A program made the translations under genes and the position numbers. From contig MU401519.1 of assembly GCA_022579005.1 (NCBI GenBank), positions 146,879 to 183,290 of the forward strand: a stretch of 36,412 nucleotides of DNA. Direction: 5' to 3'. The DNA is from Poronia punctata. Its lineage: Eukaryota; Ascomycota; Sordariomycetes; Xylariales; Xylariaceae. How positions within the stretch are numbered: position 1 is the stretch's first letter; each line of letters begins with the position of its first letter. Below are positions 10,143-20,498 of the stretch, piece after piece. The notes under the pieces are model-generated. The model saw only the letters and a list, made by a program, of their open reading frames with translations. It was not told the DNA's origin and made no database searches.

Positions 10143-11195
10143 TTTTTTCTTTCTTTTTTATAGAGAAGGTGTAGAGTTCAAATAAGGAGGCGTCTAAGTA
10201 GGGAGTGAGCTTTATCTCCCCCTTTCCTTCTCTTATTTCGCTCCTGTTCCTCGTCGCTTTCTTTCTTTCTTTCTTTCTTTCTTTCCTTTTTTTTTGTTTG
10301 GCCTAATGCGTATGTTTTTCCAATTCCCTCAAAAATGCAATTCAAATAAATGATAGGTACACCGTATGTGAAGTATGAAGTTGAGATGAAATGAGATGGT
10401 ACGAGATTATCAAAATCTTGCATCAGTAAAAAAGTAGGTAAACACGAGCCAAACCGCTCCGCTCAATCGACTAACCCGGAAAGTGCGATCCCCAATCCGC
10501 CGTCACTGTCTCCGTCTCCGGATGAATAATTTCTTCATATAAGAAGCCGAATTTCGCGTTCAATTGTCAAGCTCTGAGCTACACGTAGAATAGAAGGTTT
10601 TACTTTATCAATTATAAAAAGCACACCTTGAAATGATTACCTATTCTGTTTTCTCGTGATGTAATGATCGTCGGGATATTAAATATGGGCAGATGGGGCC
10701 TTCCCCCGGAGCTTGGAATTGCGGGTCTCTACCTACTCTATTTCTATTTCTGGTTCAGCACCCGTCTGGTCCCGTCTCTGGCGCGTTTCTGGACCGAGGT
10801 CTGAAAGTGAAGATCCCTCTCCTATTTTACCAACTTTCATATTGATAAAGTACGACTCTCTGTCTACAAGTAGAATAACAATTGGTATCTGTATGAAACC
10901 GACTACCTACTTCTAGAAAAAAGTAGTGAATCATCTACTTAACGCTCTTGCGGCGGGTATAAAGTACGTGGGACTCGTCGTCAGTGCAAGCAGACTAGGT
11001 TAGCGTCCATCGGGTCTCGTCCCTCGCATTAAAATCTGCCATGTCTCAATCATCATTCATGCCTACTATGTACAACCCCCTTGTCGTCAAGGATGCGCCT
11101 TTCTATGCGCTCCTTCATCGACGGTGATGAAAGACACCGTTTCTGATTCATGTCCCCACCAACTCCCGTCATCCCAGCGCTATTGTCCCAGACAA
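10143..11195. other. Intergenic region with (CTTT)7 microsatellite
   Basis: About 1.05 kb between the carrier start (reading left) and the end of the HAD gene. Near the carrier it should hold the carrier promoter; a CTTT microsatellite lies at 10257-10284. The remaining open frames are short and overlap on both strands. The frame 11053-11271 on the minus strand overlaps the HAD gene 3' end in another frame and is probably a shadow. Confidence 0.6.
10257..10284. repeat. Microsatellite (CTTT)7
   Basis: Seven uninterrupted copies of CTTT, followed by C and a T run. It lies about 115 bp upstream of the carrier ATG, so it falls in that gene's promoter or 5' leader. Confidence 0.95.
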
Positions 11196-12321
11196 TTAGA
11201 TCACAAACTTGGGGTCCATTTTGAAAGGCGAATTCTTTATAAATGCGCTGATGTTCGCCTGTCGGCTGCATTCGTTCAGGTAGTTGTGGACCTGCGGCAG
11301 TACCTCTCCGGGGTCCTCCTTATCCCAGATGAATTCGGGGATGCGGATGAGGTTATATGGATGCGACTGCGCCTTGAGCGGGGAGTCGTCGACCAAGACC
11401 GTATCAAGCTGGCTCCAAGTCTTGCCCTCGGCCGCCTGCGGATGGGCCGCGGCGATTTCCGGGTCGTTCCACAGCATTTCCAACCGTTTATAACACAGGA
11501 CCTTTTTCCTAAAGTCCGAATCCGAGAGCCCGAATTTCTCTCTTCCCCAGAGCGCCACGACCTTGCCGCGCTCGCTTTCGGGTATGATCCGGTAGCTCAT
11601 GCCGTAGACGTTCCTCTCCATGGCCGACGACCAGATGACGACTGAGAATGTATTGAGGCAATAGGCGAGGAATCGCTTCGTCCATCTGCGCACGACGATG
11701 CTGGCGGGTTTGGCGTAATTCGGCCTGTCTACGAGTGTGCCGTTCAGGTCGAGGACGACTAGGATTTTGCGCGGTTCCGGAAGTCGGCAAGGTGGTTGTG
11801 AAGCGATATTGTAATATTCCGGCGTGGGCTTAGGAGCCCTACCGGATTCCTTGGACGGTGGTCGAGCTATACCTGTTGGTTCGCGTGTGACCTTGCCCAG
11901 GACAAAGCCTGTGGGTTCTCTAGCAAATGCAGAAAATCATTTAGTATCAAGGTTCCAAGTAAAGAAGAAGAAAAAAAAGGGTGCAGAAATGCGATGCGAT
12001 CACTTACTTCTTCACGGGATCAAATGTTATGGGCGAATGGGTTATTACATGTCGCGACGCTAGGTCCTTTCGCAGATAGTCCACTCGTTTCGGTCTCGGC
12101 GTGAGCCGCCAATCGTCATCGTAACCGTAGCTCGTAGCTGACATGATGTAAGTTTTAGACGGCGCTTTACCGGAAGTTTCGTATCGTCGGCATAGGTTTG
12201 TCGGTAATGTTGAGTTGGTCGCGAACGATGGCTGATTCAGGCGCCGAGAAATGAATGTTTTGTCCGTGGCGGGGATGGACGCATAACTTTTACACTGTTG
12301 GGATAAGCCGCGCGAAAACAT
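11196..12321 (-). CDS. FCP1/NIF-homology HAD-domain protein with DxN catalytic motif
   Basis: Two exons, 12321-12008 and 11919-11196, give 345 aa. The 88-nt intron has donor GTAAGT, a TACTAAA branch and TAG acceptor. The second exon holds a HAD-like FCP1 homology domain. Motif I reads VVLDLNGTLVDR (Asp162), motif II is SSAMERNV, and motif III/IV is TVLVDDSPLKA. FCP1, SCP and Tim50 relatives use D-x-D-x-T, where the first Asp is the nucleophile and the second the acid/base; here the second is Asn164. The first 60 residues are rich in Ser, Thr and Arg with few acids and could be a mitochondrial presequence; a second in-frame Met (MSATSYGY, about residue 60) would give a form without it. Two EPTG motifs (106-109, 118-121) precede the domain. 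Phosphatase activity is uncertain. It is transcribed divergently from Rrp36. Confidence 0.82.
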
Positions 12322-12792
12322 TGCAACTACGGCCTAATACACCCAACCTTGCTCAATTGGTACAATGTATGTTCAATGGATGTATTGACGATGACCACGC
12401 CCATTGAGCTGCCCGCGCTCAGGTACGTGTGTACATGTACGAGGATATGTGGTACACAGCCCTGTAGGTCGGCTGGGGTATCATGTCTGTACAACGTACA
12501 TTGGCGTTGTCCATTCCCTTATCGATAAAGGGACCTCTTAAAGTTCTGAATATGGAGAAGGTGTCAAATCGGAGCTCCCTCAGCTACTTTACGTGAATAG
12601 TATCAACGATATTTCAAATGGTCACACGATTACGAAATTGATCTAATAATTCCGTGTTCCGCTCAATCTAGCCGTCGCGATATTTACCGAGACGGTATTA
12701 GGATCGAGAGTACAACCTCTTATAAGTATCGAACAAAAACAGCAGTTCAACCAGCCCTCATCACCTCCCCCGACGAATATCCATCTTCCGAG
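12322..12792. promoter_or_regulatory. Divergent promoter region between HAD gene and Rrp36
   Basis: A 471-bp intergenic stretch between two divergent starts, which must supply promoters for both. It contains GTACATGTAC-type palindromic sequence near 12430, similar to the GTACGTGTAC segment near 16630. No canonical TATA box is obvious. Confidence 0.6.
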
Positions 12793-13885
12793 ATGCCTCC
12801 CGCCGGCCCCCAAAAACGAAAACTACCCTTTGACGGCTTACAAAGACGAGTGCGCGCAAGGAAAGAACCCGAGCCCGAACCCGAGGAATTCAGCGACGAT
12901 GATCCACAAGCGGAGGGGAACAGCGAGGAGGAAGACGATATGAGTGATAGTCAAGCTTCTGAACAGGTAGGCACCCCTCCCCGCTAATATCACCCTGACA
13001 TTCAACTCCTACTCGAATACTCACATATATTCCGCAATACAGTCACAATCCGACTCCGGATCGGAATCCGGAAGCGAAGATGAAAGCGACGAAGAAGAAG
13101 AAGAAGAAGAAGAAGAAGACCCCACCTCCTTAGTAGCCCAAGTATCCTTCGGCGCCCTCGCAAAAGCCCAAGCCTCACTCCCCAACATAAAGCGCAAAAA
13201 AGGAGCAACAACAACAACAAAAAATAGCAAAGAAGACGAAGAAGAAGATGAAGAAGAAAAGGCTAAACGAGAGGCTCAACCATGGCTATACCCTGACACC
13301 TCATCAAAATCCAAACCCGCCAAACCACCCAAACGTTCCTCGAAACACGCCCCGACAGAAATGTCCAGCAAGCGTCAAGTGACGCGCAGGCGCGAAGTAG
13401 TAGCCACACACATCGTACCGGCGCGGGATCCGCGCTTCTCGTCCGCGGCGGCGCATTCAGACGCGCCCACCGACGAGATCCGTCTGCGGAAAGCGTATTC
13501 CTTCCTCGACGAGTATCGCGATAGGGAAATGGCGGATTTGCGCGCATCCTTGAAAAAGGCGAAGACGACGCGTGAAAAGGAGGGGATTGCGCGTACGTTG
13601 AAATCCATGCAGAGTAAGAAGGAGGCGCAGATGAGGCGGGACCAGGAGAGGGAGGTGGTGGCTAGACATCGGAGGCAGGAGAAGGAGTTGGTGGCGCAGG
13701 GGAAGAAGAGTGCGCCGTTTTATCTGAAGAAGGCGGAGCTGAAGAAGCAGGTTCTGCTGGATAGGTATCAGGGTATGAAGAAGAGGGATGTGGACAAGAG
13801 TATTGAGAGGAGGAGGAAGAAGCTTACGTCCAAGGAGAAGAAGAATTTGCCTTGGACTAGGAGGGAGGTTGGGGGTGATTCTTAG
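12793..13885 (+). CDS. rrp36: rRNA biogenesis protein Rrp36
   Basis: Nucleolar factor needed for early cleavages of pre-rRNA in 18S rRNA maturation, associated with 90S pre-ribosomes. Exons 12793-12966 and 13043-13885 give 338 aa; the intron is 76 nt with donor GTAGGC and acceptor CAG. The N-terminal half is low complexity and acidic: a PEPEPEE stretch, an Asp/Glu/Ser region split by the intron, and a run of nine Glu coded by GAA/GAG repeats around 13090-13120. The C-terminal half is the conserved Rrp36 domain: KHAPTEMSSKRQVTRRREVV, then DPRF, then SFLDEYRDRE, followed by a strongly basic coiled-coil region with YLKKAELKKQVLLDRYQ and a lysine-rich tail ending KEKKNLPWTRR. These blocks are the family signature. 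The ATG chosen is the first in frame and follows a short leader. Confidence 0.95.
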
Positions 13886-14228
13886 AAGAAGGATAGAGCT
13901 TGATCAGGAATCAACCCTGCTATAGGGAGAGATTACCTGGGATATAGAAAGACTGTAGAGGTCGACTGGTCTATTTCACAGTGCTTGATCGACTGCGATT
14001 ATGATATTGACGCCTAGGGCGGAGCCGGGCCTCTTCTATCTTATACATGATGTCCTGTCTTGTCTGGTTTACGCCAGTGGCCATGCTTTCCATTTCCATG
14101 CCCCTAATTAAAAGTACAAACTGAATTCATACGTATAATACATGCTCGGGAGCATTAATCTCGACAAAAGCCCATCCATCTATCTAGTACATGATATGTA
14201 TACAAATGTATTTTACGAAAGAAAGGTC
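13886..14228. other. Convergent intergenic region between Rrp36 and Coq8
   Basis: A 343-bp space between two convergent stop codons. It must contain both 3' UTRs. No open frame or repeat of note. Confidence 0.65.
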
Positions 14229-16394
14229 TTACTTCCTCTCAATAGGCAAATCCGTGTTATCGAGCGCATCCCTAAACAAATCCCTACACCTAACCCGACT
14301 TCCCAACCTCGCACAAAGCAAGAAAGCCCCGCTCAACTTCCTATGCAAACTATACGTCTCCTCCGGCGGCGGGCTCAACCTCTCCCTCACCATGACGGGA
14401 ATCAAATCCCTCACCCGCTCCGTGATAGTCTGATCGGCGAAATCATACACTTCGGGCGCAGACTGCAAAAACGGCTCCGCCAGCGTCAAAATACTCGCCA
14501 CATGGGCGTCTAGCATAGCTCTACTCTCGTGACCGGTGAGATAGCCCAATCGTTGCGAATGATCGATGACCGCGTCGCGATCTCTCCGCGCGGCGGCGGA
14601 TAGGAGGGAGAGATATTGCGTGACGAAATCGTCTGGGAATTCGCGGGACGCGCCGAAATCTAAGAGTTCGAGTTTGTTGGTTTCGGAGTTGTACAGGAAA
14701 TTCGTCCAGTTCGGATCCGTCTGCATGAAGCGGAATTCGGCGATTTCTCGCAGGCATAAGCGGAGGATCTGCGTGCCTATCCAGTCGCGCTGGGGCTGGG
14801 TGAACGATTTCACGCGCGTCACGCCGATGCCGTTCATGAATTGCATTGTGAGCACGTGTTTGCCCGAGGCGTGAGCGTAGATTTCCGGTACGGAAAAGAC
14901 GTCGTTTTCGCTGGATAATAAGGATTTGTATCTTTGCCCGCAGGCGAGCTCGCGTTCGTAGTCGCATTCCCAGCCGAGTTCGGTGCGGGCGTTGTCGATT
15001 GTTTTGTTGAGGTATAGACCTTTGGGAAGCATTTTTGAGGCGGTCAGGAGCATGGATATGTTGTCGAGATCCGAGTTGATCGAGTCGGCGACGCCGGGGA
15101 ATTGGATCTTCACGGCGACTTTTTCGCCTGTGGAGAGTGTTGCGCGGTGTACTTGGCCGATGGATGCTGCTGCTATTGGCTTCTCGTCAAAATCGGAGAA
15201 GAGGGAGCGCCAGTCTGCCCCTAGACTTTGCACGAGGACGCGGTCGCGTTGCCATGCAGGCATGTAGTCTGCTCGATCTTGTACGCGTTGTAGAACTTCT
15301 TGTAAAGGTGCCGGAAGCATTTTGGAGTCTTGGAAACTCATCATTTGTCCTAGTTTGAGTGCTGCTCCTCTCATTCGTGATAGCTTCGCCACTAGTCTTT
15401 CCACGTTTCCAGGACTAAATATAACGGGCCCTTGACTGCCGCCGCCGAAACCTCTCATTACGCCTTCGGTGAGCGCTCCGCCTAACATGCCGGCTGCTAG
15501 CCCGCCGTAGTTCCATAGACGGCTGAGACGGGTTGCTGGGACTTTGGATTCGCGGAGGGCATATGGTGTGACGGTTGGCTCGCTTGTGGTCGGTTCTTCC
15601 CCGGAAAGAATATCTTTGACTGCCTGGATCTGTTCTTTTTCTTCAACCTCTGTCTTGTTGACATCTGGTTGGGCTTCCGCCTGGCCGGTCGTGCTCGGGG
15701 TGGGTATTTCAGTCTCTGGGACCTCTTTCTTATCTAAAGCCGTTGGTGCATCTCCCTGTTTTTGCACAACAGTCACCTTCGAAACTGGGCTTTTAACGGC
15801 GACATCCGCACTTTTCACATCCCGTTGAACCGAAACCACGGGCCTCGATTCCGGAATAGTAGGCGTGCCACTACCAGCCTCGCTCTCCGAGTTCTGCTTA
15901 TCATGTCCGAAATCCTTAAACCAACTAGGTTCCGGAGGCGGAGCCTTTGACCGCAACTGTCCCAGGGGGTCTTTTTGACTTCCGAGTAACTGCGATCCTC
16001 TCCTCGTATGAAAAATACCAGCCGGTATATCCGATGGTGCGTCAGCAGGTTCAGCGGCCTTCTCTCTCAACTGCGCAAGAATATCGCTTTGATCAAGTCG
16101 TGGTGCGGCAGCAACTGATGCAGACGAAGAGATAACCCTGCGTACATCCGGAGGCGAATCTTTACGCGCTCTCTTCTTCTCCTCAGTCGCATCTTTAGCG
16201 ACAAAATCAGGCTGGCCAGTCTCGCTAGCAGGTGAAGGCGAAGGTGGAGATTCCTTCCGTAAAGACCTGATTATACTAGATGTCTGGCCATATCGATCGA
16301 TTTGCTTTGCACGTAGCTCCAAATGCCTCGAAGCTACGGATCTGGAGACCTTGGCTACGGCCGCCAGATCTAGAATTATGTCCCCGAATCGCAT
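14229..16394 (-). CDS. coq8: Coq8/ABC1 atypical kinase-like ATPase, ubiquinone biosynthesis
   Basis: Mitochondrial UbiB-family protein whose ATPase activity supports assembly of the coenzyme Q synthesis complex. Single exon of 721 aa. The UbiB core lies in the C-terminal 400 residues and keeps all hallmarks: KxGQ motif in AALKLGQMMSFQD (Gln350), the Ala-rich nucleotide loop AAASIGQVH (408-416) replacing the usual Gly-rich loop, VAVK with Lys429, QTDPNWTNFLY for the catalytic loop (Asp560) and LLDFGASREF for DFG (579-581). KxGQ and the Ala-rich loop separate this from ordinary kinases. The N-terminus MRFGDIILDLAAVAKVSRSV is amphipathic with few acids, fitting a mitochondrial presequence. Residues about 50-290 are a Pro/Ser/Glu-rich linker with no fold that I recognise, which accounts for its length over yeast Coq8 (about 500 aa). 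Tandem with Utp13 on the same strand, 352 bp apart. Confidence 0.95.
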   Translation of the reverse strand: MRFGDIILDLAAVAKVSRSVASRHLELRAKQIDRYGQTSSIIRSLRKESPPSPSPASETGQPDFVAKDATEEKKRARKDSPPDVRRVISSSASVAAAPRLDQSDILAQLREKAAEPADAPSDIPAGIFHTRRGSQLLGSQKDPLGQLRSKAPPPEPSWFKDFGHDKQNSESEAGSGTPTIPESRPVVSVQRDVKSADVAVKSPVSKVTVVQKQGDAPTALDKKEVPETEIPTPSTTGQAEAQPDVNKTEVEEKEQIQAVKDILSGEEPTTSEPTVTPYALRESKVPATRLSRLWNYGGLAAGMLGGALTEGVMRGFGGGSQGPVIFSPGNVERLVAKLSRMRGAALKLGQMMSFQDSKMLPAPLQEVLQRVQDRADYMPAWQRDRVLVQSLGADWRSLFSDFDEKPIAAASIGQVHRATLSTGEKVAVKIQFPGVADSINSDLDNISMLLTASKMLPKGLYLNKTIDNARTELGWECDYERELACGQRYKSLLSSENDVFSVPEIYAHASGKHVLTMQFMNGIGVTRVKSFTQPQRDWIGTQILRLCLREIAEFRFMQTDPNWTNFLYNSETNKLELLDFGASREFPDDFVTQYLSLLSAAARRDRDAVIDHSQRLGYLTGHESRAMLDAHVASILTLAEPFLQSAPEVYDFADQTITERVRDLIPVMVRERLSPPPEETYSLHRKLSGAFLLCARLGSRVRCRDLFRDALDNTDLPIERK

Positions 16395-16746
16395 CGTAGT
16401 GGCGCTCCCGGATTTTAACCACTCATCATAATATTTTATACAGATTCATACTCTTACTGAATGAAGAAAAGAAAAGAGATTACGCTTATTAGGAGTTGTT
16501 GAAGTGAATGTATGGTGAGGATGTCTTGGATTTTCACTGATGAGATAATCACATGCGTCCCCAAACAAAGCGGGCTAGAAACCGACTGAGCCACAATTGT
16601 GGCTAGTGTGCGTAGTCACATTGCGTTCTGTACGTGTACGAGTACATCCGATCACCTCCGGACGAAAAACACGGTGATACTGTCATTGAAATGAATTAAA
16701 AAACATCGGTTTGTGATATGCTTGATTTATACTAGCTACTTATACA
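16395..16746. other. Intergenic region between Utp13 stop and Coq8 start
   Basis: A 352-bp space holding the Coq8 promoter and the Utp13 3' UTR on the minus strand. It includes GTACGTGTAC next to a TACGAGTA octamer (16637-16644). No coding frame. Confidence 0.6.
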
Positions 16747-19604
16747 TCATGTCATTATCACATCCGTGTCCGCACCATCTGTCAACTGCATATTGTCCAG
16801 ACTTGGCGCAAGACTATCCATCTCCCTCAAGGTATATTCTACCAGATAGCTTTCATCAACCAACTCTTCTACACGCTTATAATGCCTCTCCGTGTAAACT
16901 TTGAGTGCGTTTAACACTTCTTTCACGCTCTTCTGGCCCTTGGCTCCTTTTACCGAGAGACCGGACAGGCGATTGACTGGGTAGCTCTTCACCACCGTCC
17001 ACAAGATACGTTGTGCCATTGGCGCAGTCCTTGCATTCGTGTTCCAGTCTCGAAGTCTTAACAGGAGCAAAAAGAGCTGTTCGTCTGATAGGGTCGCCAG
17101 GACTTCATCGACGGCCTTCAGACCGGACAAGCTGTCGGTGTCAGGTGTTGTCGAGTAGACTACCTTGTCGAATAGGCTCTGGAGTTTGCGGGGATGGTTT
17201 AGTTGTAGGGCTAAGGTGATGGCTTCACGATAGGCCCCAGCATGTTCATAGTTGTCCAGTTCTTGCTCTTGCTCTATAAGCTTAAGAGATGCCTCGTTCG
17301 TCGCTATTTGCGTTTCTGTCGACGTGTCTTTCCAGAAAGTCACAGTTGAGTCACCACTACCGGAAACAATCATGTTCGTATCCGGATGGACAGCAAGAGC
17401 CCAGACCCGATCCTCGTGATTATCAAGGGTGCATTCGTTCTCGCCCGAATTGACATCCCAGACCTTCACCAAACCGTCACCACCAGCACTGGCAATAAGT
17501 ATAGGTTTCTTTTGCCGCTCCTCTGGTGGGGGCAGATTGAGCCAAGCTACTTTGAGCACACTGTTAGAGTGTCCCTCAAAGGTTCTCAGACAGGAGTAAT
17601 CGGCAAGGCTCCACAGCTTGACAGTTTTGTCACCGCTTCCAGTTATTACCACGCCCTTCCCCGAAACCGAGCCTTGCTCGCCCTGCAGTGCAGGCATATT
17701 CGCGGGCGCAAAAGAAACGGACCAAACACCTCGGCGGTGGCCACGGAGAATGCCTTGTACCTCGCCTTCCTCTATGGACCAGATCTTGACGACCTTGTCT
17801 TGGGAGGCAGAGGCGAACAACTGCGCGTTGTTGCTGACATCGATGGCGTTGATGTCCTTGTCGTGGGCTTTTCGTGTATATGATGCGCGGATACCCGACT
17901 TTGTCCCTTGTTGTTGTTCTTTTGGAATGTCCCATCTCTTGATGGTCTGGTCGGCGGAACCCGTGAGTAAGAATTGTGGAGGATGATTCAGGGGGTCGGC
18001 GTGGGCCTTGGAGCCATCTACAGGACGGATACGAGGTAGGGCCACTGCGCTGACGGATTCGGCATGCCCCTGGAAAGTTGCCCAGCAACTGTAAGAGTTG
18101 TTTTCAGGGTCCACCCGCCATATCTTGGCCGTGTTATCCTTTGCACCTGTAGCCACCCAATGTCCAGACCAGTCAACGTCAAGCGTTATGATGATCTCGT
18201 CATGACCTTTGAGTAGAGAAATGTCCTGACCAAAATAGTCGGACGAAACCAGAGAGTTAGAGCTGCCGGGTTCCAAAACAGACACTATCCGGATGTCTTC
18301 GGAATTTGTGGCCAAGGCCATGAGAGAGTGGTCAGGGAGGAGATATCGCAGATCTATAATATCGTCGTGTGTACCCGATATCCGGCGAAAGGGTTCGGGG
18401 GGGTTAATTGACGACGTAGCTTCCTGCCCAGGGACACTGAATAGAGCAATGGTATGGTCCACCTGGACACATGCGACAAATGGGAAACCTGGCCGATACA
18501 CAACCGAAACAAAGGCTTCGGCTTCTGGCTTTGCTTTTTGCTCCTTTGTCAGCTCACGGCCGGTATCAGTATCCCATATCCGCAGGCATCCGTTCGAACC
18601 CGCAGTATATGTTAGCTGGCCGTCGCCAAGGAAACCAACTGCTTCGATCAGCTCGAAACAGGGTATAACCTTTCGTGGTTTCCACGATTTCGTGTCCCAC
18701 CATCTTATCGTTTTGTCTCGGCTGGCGGTGACTAGCGAATTCTGGGCGGCAGAGTAGTCGATACCTCGAACATCGGATACGTGGGTGTCGAGGTTCGCGA
18801 CGACACTTCGTTTGTGTAAATCCCATACCCGTACCTTGCCGTCTTGACTACCGGATGCCAATCGGAATCTCGCCGTGCTTGGTATGTCCTCCTCGACAAT
18901 ATCTTCGGCAGTTTTGGACTGTCTCTTCTTCTTCTTTCCCGAGTCTTTGGACCCATTTGCTTCTGACGGCTTCTTTGAAACGTTCGCTAATTCGAAAAAG
19001 AGGAGCGCAGACACCAGGACACTCGGGCCGCGGAATGTGTGCGTGACGTAGCCTCCATTGATATCCCACACCTTGATTGACCCATCGGTGCCGCCAGTGG
19101 CAAGTAGGGTACTTGTCCTATCGACTGCTAAGACGACGACGGGAGTGTTATGCGGTCGTACCGTCCTCACAAGTTGAGGTTCTATCGAGTCGCCCGTCGG
19201 TGCTCTTTTCAACGAGTATATCCTCATAGACAAGGATCGAGAGCAGACTATGAGGTGTGAACCCGAAGGTGTTACTTGAAGAGTATGTTAGTGAGGCGCA
19301 TTCGTATGGTTCGATGTGTGCGCATAGCACCTACAAGTTAGCGTCGATATAAGCTCGCCATCCTATTGACATATTATGTCAGTAACCAGTCAATTCATGA
19401 GCGGAAGCTCAAAAATGCCCAACTTACCCCTTCAACTTTAGCCAAGTGTCTTCCATTTTGAACGTCGGTCAAGATCACTTCCTCGCCTAGGGTAGTAGCT
19501 AGTATGCGCGCATCGTTCTCAATGGCAATTGCGCCGCCTGTGAAGATTGGTCGGATGACTTCGCTCGGCGCAAAAGTCGTCTTGAAAGGCGCTTTAGTGG
19601 CCAT
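16747..19604 (-). CDS. utp13: Utp13, WD40 subunit of the small-subunit processome (UTP-B)
   Basis: Nucleolar tandem WD40 protein of the UTP-B complex that binds nascent pre-rRNA for 18S processing (yeast Utp13, human TBL3). Three exons: 19604-19428, 19362-19335 (28 nt) and 19274-16747, giving 910 aa. The introns carry donors GTAAGT and GTAGGT, branch sites CTGAC and CTAAC, and acceptors TAG and AAG. Splicing restores a smooth first blade reading from VEGDGELI through STLTLTPSGSHL. Many WD repeats follow with GSDGKV-, GSGDKTVKLW- and SASQDKVVKIW-type ends, consistent with two beta-propellers. Between them is a KKKKRQSK basic insert. The last 170 or so residues form the helical Utp13 C-terminal domain (EHAGAYREAITLALQLNHP, then LLLLRLRDWNTNAR), which pairs with other UTP-B subunits. 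The ATG at 19604 is the first true ATG in frame; an upstream TTG extension was not used. Confidence 0.94.
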
Positions 19605-20498
19605 ATTATTGAATATTAGTTGGGTTGTAAAAATGGACAACTTCTACTTCAACACCGAATCCGTAGCCGCCTCTCTACCACAGCGCCGATGGGCAGAGTG
19701 GGATGGGATGCTCCGGAAATTTTTGGACTTGGGAACGGATAACGATAACGATAAGGGAGGTGTGTCACTAGTACTTCAAATATCCACAGTAGGTACTTAG
19801 CTACGCGTACTCGTAGGCTAGTGCCACAAATACCATAATTCTAGTCTAGGGAAGGTGCATGTAATACGCAACAAACCTTTGGGTAATTATCGATACAGTC
19901 TTTCTATAGTCTTCTAGCTGTTAAGTAATTCTACACTCTTTTATATATTTGTCAATGGATTCGGTAGAGTCTGGGGGCAACAGGTTTTGCTCTTAAAAAC
20001 TGCACCCAGTATTTGCTGAGAATCCCATACGAGAGAGGCTGGTATTGTGTACATGCATCGTACCAGTTCAGACTGCGCTAACCGTTTAAGGCGATACATA
20101 TGTTACCTAACATCTCCATTACGCCAGCTTGAATGGCTGCCCAGGTCGTGACCACCTCGAGTGCTTGTACTCCTATCTGGTCATAGTTTCCATGCTTTAA
20201 CGGTTCAACTCAAGTCTTACGAGTATATCGGCAGGTTTGTGTAGAACCAACGATCTATCTTGTTTTACTAGTCTCAATGCTTACAGGTATTGATCGAGTG
20301 TTTGGGTAGCACATACGGAAGGGCAACAGATGAATCCGTCCACTTGTCCGTCCCTTCTTCAAGTGACTGTAATAAGGGGTCGGTTACACACATATTTTCT
20401 CGGCTTCGTAACCATCTTCTAATTCCCAGAGCAACCACCATAAAATGCAAATATTTCAAAATCCATTCGTAACCAACATACAACAAAGATAATCAAAC
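19605..20498. other. Divergent intergenic region between Utp13 and the unknown membrane-protein gene
   Basis: About 0.9 kb that must hold two divergent promoters. It contains one TACTCGTA (19808-19815) within CGTACTCGTAGGC and one TACGAGTA (20218-20225). Short open frames at 20274-20486 (both strands) overlap and look like chance. No RNA gene was recognised. Confidence 0.55.

Noticed and set aside
11053..11271. Minus-strand frame overlapping the HAD gene end
   Set aside because: It would need an extra splice near the 3' end to be used; the main frame already ends in a stop at a reasonable length.
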